Source: an uncultured Acidobacteriota bacterium (GTDB taxonomy: Bacteria; Acidobacteriota; Terriglobia; Bryobacterales; Bryobacteraceae). From it: a DNA stretch of 35,170 nucleotides. The DNA is taken from contig CADEFM010000020.1 of NCBI GenBank assembly GCA_902826605.1, positions 1 through 35,170 of the forward strand, written 5' to 3'. Below are positions 1-7,313 of this stretch, piece after piece. The notes beneath the pieces were generated by a model. It did not search any database, was not told where the DNA came from, and was given only the letters and a program-made list of their open reading frames with translations. The stretch's first letter is position 1; each line of letters opens with the position of its first letter. The position numbers were made by a program, and so were the translations under genes.

Positions 1-416
1 TGAAGAATCCGCGCGGCGACCCCAAGGTGACGTTCCCCATTGTCGAATACGGCCAGTTGGATCCACTTCTGCAGCCGAGCTCAGCTGCGATCGGAGGACT
101 GATCTATCGCCAGAACACCATCAAACAACTGTCCAACCTGCTGCTGTTCGGTGACAATCCCAGCGGCGAAATTTTCTATGTGAGCGCCGATACCCTTCCA
201 AAGGGCGGTCAGGACACAATTCATCGTATTTTGTTCAATGACAACGGCGCCTCCAAGACCTTGCTTCAGTTGATCAAGGAAAAGAACACTGCACAGGGAA
301 AGACGTCAGCCGCGCGCGCGGACTTGCGCTTCAGCGAAGGTCCCAACGGCCAAATATTCATTCTCAACAAAGGCGACAGCACGATCCGCCTGTTGGTTCC
401 GGACTCGCAGAAATGA
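1..416 (+). CDS. C-terminal end of a PQQ-type sugar (glucose/sorbosone) dehydrogenase-like protein, 5' end outside window
   Basis: The reading frame is open from the left edge (first full codon at 3) to a stop at 414-416, so this is the 3' part of a larger gene. A GTG at 27 is in frame but has no ribosome binding site and is not needed as a start. The visible 138 or so residues include a stretch like the last blades of a soluble quinoprotein sugar dehydrogenase propeller: IGGLIYRQ, then LLLFGDNPSGEIFYV, and near the end SEGPNGQIFILNKGD. In this family these segments form outer strands of a six-bladed propeller that binds PQQ and calcium. The catalytic histidine lies upstream of the window and cannot be checked. 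Family assignment rests on pattern recognition only; another six-bladed propeller is possible. Confidence 0.55.
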   Translation, partial: KNPRGDPKVTFPIVEYGQLDPLLQPSSAAIGGLIYRQNTIKQLSNLLLFGDNPSGEIFYVSADTLPKGGQDTIHRILFNDNGASKTLLQLIKEKNTAQGKTSAARADLRFSEGPNGQIFILNKGDSTIRLLVPDSQK

Positions 417-675
417 GGAGCGCCAGCGCTTATCGAGGCTTCTTGTAGGCCTTAGGCGCAGCGCGTTCACGCCGTCAAGAACAAATGGAAGTGTGTAAGC
501 TGCTTTTTCGCAAGCACCCGGCGAGCGATATCGAAAACATCATGCGGCCTCGTCGGGGCCGATGGGTAGCGGCAGATCAAATTGATCCTAGCGTACTAGC
601 CATTTAGGACTCTTGCACCATCGACTGGCGCAGTCCCTGGACTCAGTATTTATCTAAGGATGGAGTGGCTGACAA

Positions 676-1254
676 ATGGTACATCGTAAAGAGGGCCGGT
701 TCAAACTGAACCAAATTGCGACGCTAAGAGCATTGAGTATGACGCCTGTACCGGTCATGGAGACATGCATACTCGACATATCCGGTAGCGGAATGCGCTT
801 GCGCAGTGAGCTACCTTTAACTTGCGGACTCGCGGTTGAAGTTGAGGTAAACGATAGGGTTTCTCGTGGGACAGTTTGCAGCTGCGAGGCCAAGCTTGAT
901 TCGTATGAACTGGGTGTTGCTGTAACAGAACGGGGGCGCACCTTAGAGCAACGTAAACAAGGCCGGTTCAATGTAAATGACGTTGCGACCATTCGCGAAT
1001 TGGGACAGGAAACAAGAATACCCATAGACGTAAGCATCGTCGACATCTCTAAAGACGGGATGCGCCTGCGAAGTAAGTTGCCCGTGGCTTGTGGAGCGCC
1101 TATCGAAATCAAGGTACGCGACACGGTGGTTCTGGGCAGCGTTCACCGTCGTGTGCCCAGCCTAGACTATTACGAAATCGCAGTTCTTATACATGCGATC
1201 TCGCCTGCATTAACTGTCAAGGAGTCGCAGGAGACTGCCGCCACAACCGCGTAG
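676..1254 (+). CDS. Double PilZ-domain protein (putative c-di-GMP receptor)
   Basis: 192 residues, made of two PilZ domains in tandem. Domain 1 has the arginine motif RKEGR (residues 4-8) and DISGSG (34-39). Domain 2 has RKQGR (93-97) and DISKDG (123-128). These match the RxxxR and D/NxSxxG motifs that bind cyclic di-GMP in the PilZ family, and both sets are intact, so two ligand sites are expected. The halves are clearly related to each other (GRF after the arginines, GMRLRS after the second motif), which points to an internal duplication. There is no membrane segment or output domain, so it probably acts by binding a partner in the cytosol. The ATG at 676 is preceded by AAGGATGGAG at about 656-665. 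It is a single gene, converging on the kinase gene that follows. The partner is unknown. Confidence 0.85.
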   Translation: MVHRKEGRFKLNQIATLRALSMTPVPVMETCILDISGSGMRLRSELPLTCGLAVEVEVNDRVSRGTVCSCEAKLDSYELGVAVTERGRTLEQRKQGRFNVNDVATIRELGQETRIPIDVSIVDISKDGMRLRSKLPVACGAPIEIKVRDTVVLGSVHRRVPSLDYYEIAVLIHAISPALTVKESQETAATTA

Positions 1255-1318
1255 AATCGCCGGAAACTGCCTTGCGAAAGTGAGTGGCCTTAGCATCTGC
1301 AGGCCAGGAAGAAGGTCG

Positions 1319-3634
1319 TCAAGATCTATTGATGATGACCTTGGAGTTTTTTAACAAACCGGGGAGGTTGTGCACCCACCAGTCGCGCGCCTGCTGTAGC
1401 GTCCAGTCAGACGCACCCGGCAACGCTTCCAATGCTTCCAGGAGCGCCGCGGTGCTGCCGGGCCGGTCCGCGGGATCTTTCGATAAGCACGTCAAGATCA
1501 ACTTCTCCAGTCCGGGCGGGATGGGGTGAGGGACCCATTTGCTGGGGCGTTCCGGTTCGGCGTGCAATACCTGGTTCTGCAAATCCAACCCGGTGAGCGC
1601 CTGAAACACCGGGCGGCCTGTCAATAGAAAATACGCGCTGGCACCAACCGAATAGATGTCGGAGCGAGGATCGGCCACCGCGGGGTCGGCAAAACGCTCA
1701 GGCGCCATATAGAGGGGCGTGCCGATCAGCCGATCGGCCGAGGTAACTTCCAGCGTTGCTGTCTCCTCCAACTGCCGGGCAAGACCGAAGTCCAATACTT
1801 TGACAAAATCGCATTGGCCGCCGCGTTCGCACAACATGATGTTGAGCGGTTTGATGTCGCGATGTAAGATTCCCTGCTCATGCGCTTCCCGCAGAGAACC
1901 GCAGACCTGCTTGAGAATGTGGACGACACGGCTCGGGACAACCGGACCTTCCAGGGAAACCAATTCAGCCAGGGTGACACCGGGCAGGTACTCCATGGCG
2001 TAATAGAAGGTTCCCTCGGGCGTGCGGCCGAAGTCGTAAATCCGGATTGTATTGGGGTGGGTCAAACCGCTGGCGGCCTGCACTTCCCGTTCAAATCGAA
2101 CGATGGCCTCGTGTGACGGTTCTTGTGGGGCTTTGAGAACCTTGACGGCGGAGGGTCGCCGCAACAGTGCGTGCCGCGCCAAGTAAACCTTGCTCATGCC
2201 TCCTTCACCGATGAGGTGCAACAATGTGTACGCACCCAGCCGGGTTTCACGGGCGGCGACACGAGCAGCAATGACGGACGCCGCTACTGTCGCCACGACG
2301 AACAAGGAAAGCAGGGCGAAAAGAACCTCAAACGCTCGCCCAATGTAAGTCATCGCCGCGAAAGCTTCGTCGGCATCCGATTCCGTTACCACGCCGAAAT
2401 CGTATTCCGGGAACCATCGCCATGCACCCACCACTGGGATACCCCGATAATCGCGGTAAGGTTCCATGATAGTGCCGGTCTGTTGAGCCGCGGTCCTCGC
2501 GCGGCTGGCCACCGCGGTGCGCGCGATCAGGGTCAAGGGGCGGGCTTCGAGTTCTCCCGAGGGATGGTAGCCCCGGGTGACGTCCCCGCCGGGATCTCGC
2601 ACTTGCACGGTCAGCATGGAGGATGCGCCGGGCCGATCCGGGAGAAGCCCGGCTTGCTTCAGTACCCCCTCGAACCGGCTGGGCGACAGCAGCAGGCCGT
2701 CTGGTGAGATGGCATAGGTTTCGCCGCCTGTACCCATGCGGGCAACAGTAAGAATTTGGGTGTATCCAGGGTCGACGAACTTCACGAGCGCCAACACGGC
2801 GATCGCCTTCCCGCTCGAATTCCTAACCGGCGCGAGCGTAATAATGACCGGTCTTGGATCAGGAGGCGCATTTTGCGCCCAGCTATCCAGGCGGGAGGGC
2901 GGTATGAACTTGACCTCTCCCTCCAGGACGGAGACGAGGGCCGCTGCCGCACGTTCGCTGCTCTTTCTGCCGACGTACCCTTCGAATGGGTGGGATGCGG
3001 CAAGGCGCAGTCCGGTGCGATCTATTAGCACTGCGGCGAAATCCTCGGGGCTTGCGGCTTCAGCCAAGAATGTCTGGAAAACGGAGGTAAATTTCTTTTG
3101 CAGTGGAGAGTCCTTAAGCTTCGCGGCCTGTGCTGGATCTTCGACGCCCAAACGTACAAATCGCTCCGCCAGGTCCCGAACGGCGGGATTACGCGCCCAC
3201 GAAGCCACCTCCTGCTTGCGCGTGCCGATCCACGTTTCGAGCGCCGTGGTGTCTGCGATCAGCACAACGCGGAGTTGTTCCTGAATCTGGTTTCGCAGCG
3301 ACCGCTCCACCCTAGCGCGCGTCCAGTAGCCAATTCCGCCCAGAAACAAAGCGGCCAAGACCCACGCCAGCGCCTGGCGGCGCCGGCTACGGAAACCCTC
3401 GGATAGCCGCGCAAACTGGTGGCTCCAGCCTGCGGTTCGGGACGGCTCAATAACATCTCCGGAGTGGAACATGCCGGAAAGCGTGCCGGGTTGATGGTGC
3501 CGCAAGAGCGATTCCATTTCGGCACGGAACTCAGCGTCGCCGGCGCAGACCCGATCAAGGAACGCGGCGCGCCCCTCGGGAGTGACTTCGAGCGCTTGTT
3601 GAAAGATTCGCGCCGTTCGGTCAGGGTCGGTCAC
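1319..3634 (-). CDS. Membrane Ser/Thr protein kinase with extracellular double-Cache sensor
   Basis: 771 residues from the GTG at 3634. That start overlaps the TGA stop of the upstream sigma-factor gene (GTGA), so the two are probably translationally coupled; a longer frame to 3685 is open but less likely. Order of parts: a short cytoplasmic segment (1-85) of the kind often seen at the N-terminus of acidobacterial kinases; a first membrane helix (about 86-104); an extracytoplasmic region (105-430) resembling dCache, with a GETYAISPDG strand and a GAWRWFPEYDFGVVTE strand; a second helix (433-457); and a C-terminal Hanks-type kinase (468-745). Kinase motifs are complete: GEGGMSKVY loop, Lys498, HRDIKPLN (591-598), DFG (615-617) and GTPLYMAPE (638-646). 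Bacterial kinases usually place the kinase N-terminal with the sensor after it, so this order is notable. The likely substrate, by context, is the neighbouring sigma factor. Confidence 0.9.
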   Translation of the reverse strand: MTDPDRTARIFQQALEVTPEGRAAFLDRVCAGDAEFRAEMESLLRHHQPGTLSGMFHSGDVIEPSRTAGWSHQFARLSEGFRSRRRQALAWVLAALFLGGIGYWTRARVERSLRNQIQEQLRVVLIADTTALETWIGTRKQEVASWARNPAVRDLAERFVRLGVEDPAQAAKLKDSPLQKKFTSVFQTFLAEAASPEDFAAVLIDRTGLRLAASHPFEGYVGRKSSERAAAALVSVLEGEVKFIPPSRLDSWAQNAPPDPRPVIITLAPVRNSSGKAIAVLALVKFVDPGYTQILTVARMGTGGETYAISPDGLLLSPSRFEGVLKQAGLLPDRPGASSMLTVQVRDPGGDVTRGYHPSGELEARPLTLIARTAVASRARTAAQQTGTIMEPYRDYRGIPVVGAWRWFPEYDFGVVTESDADEAFAAMTYIGRAFEVLFALLSLFVVATVAASVIAARVAARETRLGAYTLLHLIGEGGMSKVYLARHALLRRPSAVKVLKAPQEPSHEAIVRFEREVQAASGLTHPNTIRIYDFGRTPEGTFYYAMEYLPGVTLAELVSLEGPVVPSRVVHILKQVCGSLREAHEQGILHRDIKPLNIMLCERGGQCDFVKVLDFGLARQLEETATLEVTSADRLIGTPLYMAPERFADPAVADPRSDIYSVGASAYFLLTGRPVFQALTGLDLQNQVLHAEPERPSKWVPHPIPPGLEKLILTCLSKDPADRPGSTAALLEALEALPGASDWTLQQARDWWVHNLPGLLKNSKVIINRS

Positions 3635-4200
3635 GCCGGCTCCTGGCCGAACTCGCGCCGCAGCCACGCTCGAATGAAGGTCCATTCTTGCTCAACCGTG
3701 CTTGTGGATGTACCCAGAACTTCAGATACCTCTTTCACGGTGAGACCTCCGAACAAGCGGAGTTCGGCGATGTGTGCCCTTCGGACATATTTCGCCGCGA
3801 GTTTCTCGAGCGCCATGTCCAGTGCAAGGACATTTTCGGGCGACGGATTTAGAACAGCCGGCCCTTCGCCCAGTTCCACTCGCAGGAAACTTCCCCACCG
3901 CTTGCCCCTCTTCTTCCCACGGGCGTGATCCACCAGGATCTGGCGCATTGCGCGTGCCATTGTGGCACGGACGTGCGTCTTCCCTTGCCAATCCCCTCCG
4001 TCTCCCCGGGCTAGCTTGAGGTACGCCTCATTCACTAGGGCGGTGGGCTGGAGCGTGTGACCGGGAGACTCGCTACGAAAGTAGGCTTGGGCCAAAGCTC
4101 GCAGTTCGTCGTAGACCAACGGAGCCAGCCTATTCAACTCAGTGAGCTGTTTCTGAGCGGCGGTTGGGGATACTCGCTGAGAGGGCATGCTCTTGCTCAA
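3631..4200 (-). CDS. ECF-type RNA polymerase sigma factor, acidobacterial/planctomycete family
   Basis: 189 residues. Region 2 lies at about 25-105 (YDELRALAQAYFRSE, GHTLQPTALVNEAYLKL, RQILVDHARGKKRGKR) and region 4 at about 125-185 (AELRLFGGLTVKEVSEVLG followed by the helix-turn-helix continuation). The conserved GHTLQPTALVNEAYL segment is characteristic of the sigma family described as TIGR02999, abundant in Acidobacteria and Planctomycetes. The start is TTG at 4200, chosen because AGGAG at 4208-4212 sits 7 bases upstream; an ATG at 4188 is the alternative. The stop overlaps the start of the Cache-kinase gene. ECF factors of the kinase-linked kind are known in other bacteria to be activated by phosphorylation rather than by anti-sigma release. 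That mode is inferred here from the overlap with the kinase and the lack of an adjacent same-strand anti-sigma gene. Confidence 0.88.
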   Translation of the reverse strand: MSKSMPSQRVSPTAAQKQLTELNRLAPLVYDELRALAQAYFRSESPGHTLQPTALVNEAYLKLARGDGGDWQGKTHVRATMARAMRQILVDHARGKKRGKRWGSFLRVELGEGPAVLNPSPENVLALDMALEKLAAKYVRRAHIAELRLFGGLTVKEVSEVLGTSTSTVEQEWTFIRAWLRREFGQEPA

Positions 4201-4512
4201 GAACTGGCTCCTACGGCAAGTATCGCTTATTAACGTGATCGGATGTGTCGGAATTCAGCCGACAATCAGAGCTTGAGGCCATAAAGAGGCATCGCACGTT
4301 ATTGCCTTCCCTTACACACCCGAAGCCATGCTCGCCGCAGCGCCCTAGAGGGCACAATCGCGTTGAATTGATCGAGTCGGATGGTCAATCCGTCATCATA
4401 CCCTGACAGCGATGACATCTTCCAGTGCCGAACGATTGTGGGTTTTCGGAGTGGACGTCGCTTATAAAAATAAGAGTGATCGAGCCCGAAATAGAAGCGA
4501 AGGAGGAGCTGA
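4201..4512. promoter_or_regulatory. Divergent intergenic region between the sigma factor gene and the duplicated PilZ units
   Basis: 312 bases without a convincing gene. It must hold the promoter of the sigma/kinase operon (minus strand) and of the first PilZ unit (plus strand). A TATAAA box at 4463-4468 lies about 45 bases before the leader ORF start but has no good -35 partner at normal spacing. The segment from about 4421 is shared with the region upstream of the second unit (5394 on), including an identical run GGAGTGGACGTCGCTT. Its conservation fits a shared control element. The second unit lacks the TATAAA. Confidence 0.4.
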
Positions 4513-4830
4513 ATGAATTCATTAAAACGTAGAGGCTTGGACCCGGACGCAGTTCGCGACGGGGCTTTGTTTCGATACCCGGCGTCTGATCAGTCCTGTG
4601 CAAACACACGTGAAGTGCCAGGCTACGGCAGAGATTCGGCGGACTTTCACGGGTGCGCCGCGCGGACGCGTAGGCTTCGATCTCGGGGCTCAACCAAGGA
4701 GCGCGTTGTGAGGGATAAATGGACCATGCCTCGTCTGAGGTGGTCTTGTTTGCAATGGTCTCGGGCCAAGCAGTTGGAGGTGCAGCCGGCCGGGCACTGC
4801 GGCCTCCCGCTAGAGAGGGCAGGCCATTAG
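4513..4830 (+). CDS. Leader ORF of duplicated unit, copy 1 (105 residues, unknown)
   Basis: An ORF of 105 codons preceded by a near-perfect ribosome binding site, AAGGAGGAG at about 4500-4508, before ATG 4513. It ends with LERAGH and a TAG two bases before the ATG of the PilZ gene, matching the LERVGH end of the leader in copy 2. The first part does not match copy 2 in protein: the shared DNA (TTGGACCCGGACGCA) is read in different frames in the two copies. The CPYC motif of copy 2 is absent. The product is rich in Arg, Ser and Gly and has no recognisable domain. It may be a decayed version of the copy 2 peptide whose translation still serves to load ribosomes on the PilZ gene. Whether the protein itself matters is doubtful. 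Confidence 0.4.
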   Translation: MNSLKRRGLDPDAVRDGALFRYPASDQSCANTREVPGYGRDSADFHGCAARTRRLRSRGSTKERVVRDKWTMPRLRWSCLQWSRAKQLEVQPAGHCGLPLERAGH

Positions 4831-4832
4831 CA

Positions 4833-5219
4833 ATGCATGCTTCTGACGAAGATCTAGATCTAGAACTGGATTTCCCCTCCAAAGATCCAGGCCAAATGCG
4901 GACGTTCAGCCCTGTTTCGCGCGTAAAAATTCAAATTCAGATCATCGATATCTCGAGGAGCGGTCTCAAGGTTCGTACGCCTCAGTTGGTCTTCCGAGGG
5001 ACTATTGTTCAAGTGCGTGTTCGGGAAGCGATCATACTTGGCGAGGTGCGGTACTGCGTCGCGGCAGGAACTGAATTCGACGCGGGTATCCAGATTCAGG
5101 ATGTCGTTCCAACACGGAGTAGCCGGGCAAATGATGTACCTGGCCATGTACTCAGGCTAGAAGGGCATCCTTCGGTGCCCGCCCCGTCGGTGCAGCCGGT
5201 GCGTGTCGCAGTCACGTAA
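4833..5219 (+). CDS. PilZ-like protein lacking the zinc finger and c-di-GMP arginines (copy 1)
   Basis: 128 residues from the ATG at 4833, which aligns with the start of the copy 2 PilZ gene; the frame is also open upstream to ATG 4719 but that part is not conserved. It begins MHASDEDL like copy 2. Relative to copy 2 it then has an in-frame loss of 168 bases, removing the HLSSCGIC zinc-finger motif and the RREHR motif. The PilZ core remains, with DISRSG at residues 39-44 and then VRYCVAAGTEFDAGIQIQDV, nearly identical to copy 2. The first half of the ligand motif is missing, so direct c-di-GMP binding is unlikely. It could still dimerise with the copy 2 protein or bind the same partner. The stop lies in the shared GTCACGTAAA; the copy 2 reading frame stops about 80 bases earlier in its unit. 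Confidence 0.65.
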   Translation: MHASDEDLDLELDFPSKDPGQMRTFSPVSRVKIQIQIIDISRSGLKVRTPQLVFRGTIVQVRVREAIILGEVRYCVAAGTEFDAGIQIQDVVPTRSSRANDVPGHVLRLEGHPSVPAPSVQPVRVAVT

Positions 5220-5484
5220 ACAAGGGGTTCTCCTGATAACCTCCTCCGAGTGTCGGCGATGAGAATTGCGGCCGCGTTGAACAAATCGGAATACCTTCGG
5301 AAGCGGCCAGCGACCGCGGCTCAAGCCGCGCTCGCCGCAGCATCCGAGGGCGCTCCGCCTCCTGCATCATCATGCGCCTTACGCCCATGAGATGTTCCAG
5401 CGCCACGATTGTGGGTTTCCGGAGTGGACGTCGCTTTCAGGGGTGTGAGCGACCAAGCCCGAACGAAAGAGAAGGAGAACCTAA

Positions 5485-5640
5485 ATGAGTTTAGGTGAGT
5501 TTATTGGAGCGCGGAGAGTTGGACCCGGACGCATACTCAATCAGTCCAAAACGTCTAGCCCGGCCGGACCCTCCGGCAAATATTGCCCGTATTGCGAAGT
5601 GGAACTTTGGTCTACCAGTCTGGAGAGGGTAGGTCATTAA
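5485..5640 (+). CDS. 51-residue CPYC small protein, overlapping the zinc finger-PilZ gene
   Basis: Small ORF with the ribosome binding site GAGAAGGAG at about 5470-5478 before ATG 5485. The C-terminal part reads GKYCPYCEVELW and ends LERVGH. CPYC is a CxxC knuckle as found in half zinc ribbons, although one pair alone would need a second pair from a partner or a dimer. The stop TAA shares its last base with the ATG of the next gene (TAATG), which indicates translational coupling. The end of the frame is conserved in copy 1 while the CPYC is not. It may be a metal-binding peptide that works with the zinc finger-PilZ protein, or a leader whose main role is coupling. No function is known to me. 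Confidence 0.5.
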   Translation: MSLGEFIGARRVGPGRILNQSKTSSPAGPSGKYCPYCEVELWSTSLERVGH

Positions 5641-6113
5641 TGCATGTTTCTGACGAAGATCTAGAACGGTATCTTCTCGCCCGATTGCCGTCGCATCAAC
5701 TTTCTGCCGTTGAGTCACATTTAAGCAGTTGCGGTATTTGCACTGGGAGGCTACGCAGCGTGGCTGAGGCTATCTTTCGAATACGCAGTTTGAGCAACCG
5801 GCAGCTCGGAGATTACGGTGGTCGCGAAAAACGGCGCGAACATCGGATTCCCGCCGCCGATACAGGACAAATGCAGACGTTCAGCCCATTTTCGCTTGCA
5901 GCGATTCAAGTTCAGGTAATCGATATCTCTAGAAATGGTCTCAAGGTGCGGACGCCGCAGTTGGTCCACCGAGGGACCATTGTTCAAGTGCGGGTGAAGG
6001 GAGCGACCATTCTTGGCGAGGTGCGGTACTGCGTCGCGGCAGGAACTGAATTCGACGCCGGTATCCAGATTCAGGATGTCGTTCCAATGCATAAAGAGCA
6101 GCCGAGCAATTGA
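5640..6113 (+). CDS. Anti-sigma-type zinc finger fused to PilZ (copy 2)
   Basis: 157 residues from ATG 5640, preceded by GGAGAGGGTAGG at 5622-5633 and overlapping the leader stop; an upstream in-frame ATG at 5583 is not supported. Residues 1-45 start with SDEDLERYLLARL and carry H27-LSS-C31-GI-C34, the Hx3Cx2C motif of ZAS/zf-HC2 domains that bind ECF sigma factors. Residues 64-150 form a PilZ domain with RREHR (65-69) and DISRNG (95-100), both c-di-GMP motifs intact. The zinc finger segment is short (about 50 residues) and there is no membrane helix, so the protein is cytosolic. Joining a sigma-binding finger to a c-di-GMP sensor suggests second-messenger control of a sigma factor. The nearest candidate is the ECF gene at 3631-4200. 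That link is an inference. Confidence 0.75.
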   Translation: MHVSDEDLERYLLARLPSHQLSAVESHLSSCGICTGRLRSVAEAIFRIRSLSNRQLGDYGGREKRREHRIPAADTGQMQTFSPFSLAAIQVQVIDISRNGLKVRTPQLVHRGTIVQVRVKGATILGEVRYCVAAGTEFDAGIQIQDVVPMHKEQPSN

Positions 6114-6378
6114 CGTAACCATGTACTCAGGCTAGAAGGCATTCTTCCGTGCCCGGCCGTCAGTACGCGCGGTGCGTGTCGTAGTCACGTAAACAAGGCG
6201 TTCTCCTGATCACTTCCTCCGAGTATCGGCGATGAGAATTGCGGCCGCCTATCCAACTAGGGCTTAGCGTATCGGTTGTATACTAACGTAAAGTAGAATC
6301 TAGCATCCAGGCAGAAATGTGCTCGGATAGTTCGGGACGAACTATCTATTGAAGCCCGGGCCGGAATGAGGTCTTGTC

Positions 6379-7206
6379 ATGAAAATACTAGCCACTGTTC
6401 TCGTTGCCGTTGCCGCTGCTTCGGCCCAGACAAGCCAGCCCGTTCTCTTTAAAACTGGCACCGAGATAATGGATGCCCTTACGCAGAAGGCTAAGACGAA
6501 AGTTAAAGCCAGCAACCCGACGAACATAAGCCTCAAGGACGGTTACCGGATCCTGTTTGTGCGCCGGGACGTGCCAGGTGAGCCGACCATTCACGTTGGC
6601 TCGGGCAAGAAAGCCGAGTTTCACTACGTTGTCGATGGCACTGCAACATTGGTTACCGGCGGAACGATCCAGGGCGCGACCGTCGAAGGCGGTGTGCCTC
6701 ACGTGCTGACGAAAGGCGACGCGATGTTTGTTCCCGATGGAGTGGTCCACTGGTACAAAGAAGTCAGTAACCTCACCTACTTGGAAGTCAGCTTCGACCC
6801 TCCAGCTTCGGACAAGGCACCTCAGTCCATTATTTTCAAAACTGGGGCCGAAATGGAGGATGCCATCAGGGAGAATGCTAAGGCGAAAGCCAAAGCCAAC
6901 AACCCGACGAATCCTTCCGCACGCTTCATACTTGGAGACGATTACTATGTTTCCTACATAGGCCGGGACGTGCCGGGGATCCCGCTCCTTCACGTTGGAT
7001 CCGACAAAAAATCCGAGTTTCACTACATTATCGATGGCACCGCAACAATGGTTATCGGTGGAAAGAACGTGGACGGCAAAACCGTCGAAGGCGGCGAGAC
7101 TCACCTGCTCACCAAAGGCGACGCGATGTTTGTTCCCGATGGAGTCAGCCACTGGTACAAAGAAGCCGGTCCCGTCAGGTACATTGAAATTGGCTTCAAA
7201 CGCTGA
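6379..7206 (+). CDS. Secreted double-cupin protein
   Basis: 275 residues with a signal peptide (MKILATVLVAVAAASAQT, cleavage near residue 17) and two cupin domains of about 125 residues. The halves are close copies: FKTGTEIMDA and FKTGAEMEDA; HVGSGKKAEFHYVVDGTATLV and its counterpart; TKGDAMFVPDGV twice, each followed by HWYKE. Each half has histidines at the usual cupin metal positions (HVGS..EFHY in motif 1, HWY in motif 2), so two metal sites are possible. Each domain also contains a K/A-rich helix followed by NPTN. Exported cupins of this kind are frequent in Acidobacteria and mostly of unknown activity. The ATG at 6379 follows an AGGT. It is a single gene, converging on the GGDEF-EAL gene. 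Confidence 0.8.
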   Translation: MKILATVLVAVAAASAQTSQPVLFKTGTEIMDALTQKAKTKVKASNPTNISLKDGYRILFVRRDVPGEPTIHVGSGKKAEFHYVVDGTATLVTGGTIQGATVEGGVPHVLTKGDAMFVPDGVVHWYKEVSNLTYLEVSFDPPASDKAPQSIIFKTGAEMEDAIRENAKAKAKANNPTNPSARFILGDDYYVSYIGRDVPGIPLLHVGSDKKSEFHYIIDGTATMVIGGKNVDGKTVEGGETHLLTKGDAMFVPDGVSHWYKEAGPVRYIEIGFKR

Positions 7207-7313
7207 AGGGCAGCGAAGTGGCTCTCGATTAGAAATTGGGGGCAGTGCCCGAGCAATCATTTGAGCCGCTGACCAAACTGCTGGAGTTGTCAGTTCGTCT
7301 ATCCACACCGTCA

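Larger units (their letters stand above)
4421..5275 (+). repeat. Tandem duplication, copy 1 (leader ORF + PilZ gene)
   Basis: The segment 4421-5275 corresponds to 5394-6248. The offset is 973 bases at both ends: the GATTGTGGG run is at 4434 and 5407, GTCACGTAAA at 5211 and 6184, and the terminal GCGGCCGC at 5268 and 6241. Inside the PilZ region the offset is 975, and at the PilZ start codon it is 807. Copy 1 therefore carries about 165 extra bases in the leader and lacks 168 bases at the start of the PilZ gene. The two changes nearly cancel. The copies are diverged but still easily aligned, so the duplication is not very recent. Confidence 0.85.
5394..6248 (+). repeat. Tandem duplication, copy 2 (CPYC leader + zinc finger-PilZ gene)
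   Basis: Counterpart of 4421-5275 at an offset of 973 bases. It retains what looks like the complete arrangement: the shared upstream element (GATTGTGGG...GGACGTCGCT), a ribosome binding site, the 51-residue CPYC leader ORF, a TAATG overlap, and an intact zinc finger-PilZ gene. The 3' shared tail (GTAAACAAGG.GTTCTCCTGAT, then TCGGCGATGAGAATTGCGGCCGC) is non-coding in this copy and strongly conserved with copy 1. That tail may be a transcription end or another functional element, but I see no clear terminator in it. Confidence 0.85.

Noticed and set aside
2123..2707. 194-codon plus-strand ORF opposite the kinase gene
   Set aside because: Shadow of the Cache-kinase coding sequence, with low-complexity Gly/Arg/His composition.
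4385..4882. 165-codon minus-strand ORF across the sigma/PilZ intergenic region
   Set aside because: Ser/Arg-rich, no domain, and it covers the conserved upstream element and leader ORF of the duplicated unit.
7240..7250. GGGCAGTGCCC palindrome between the cupin and GGDEF-EAL genes as a terminator
   Set aside because: The loop would be a single base and no T-run follows, so a functional hairpin is unlikely.
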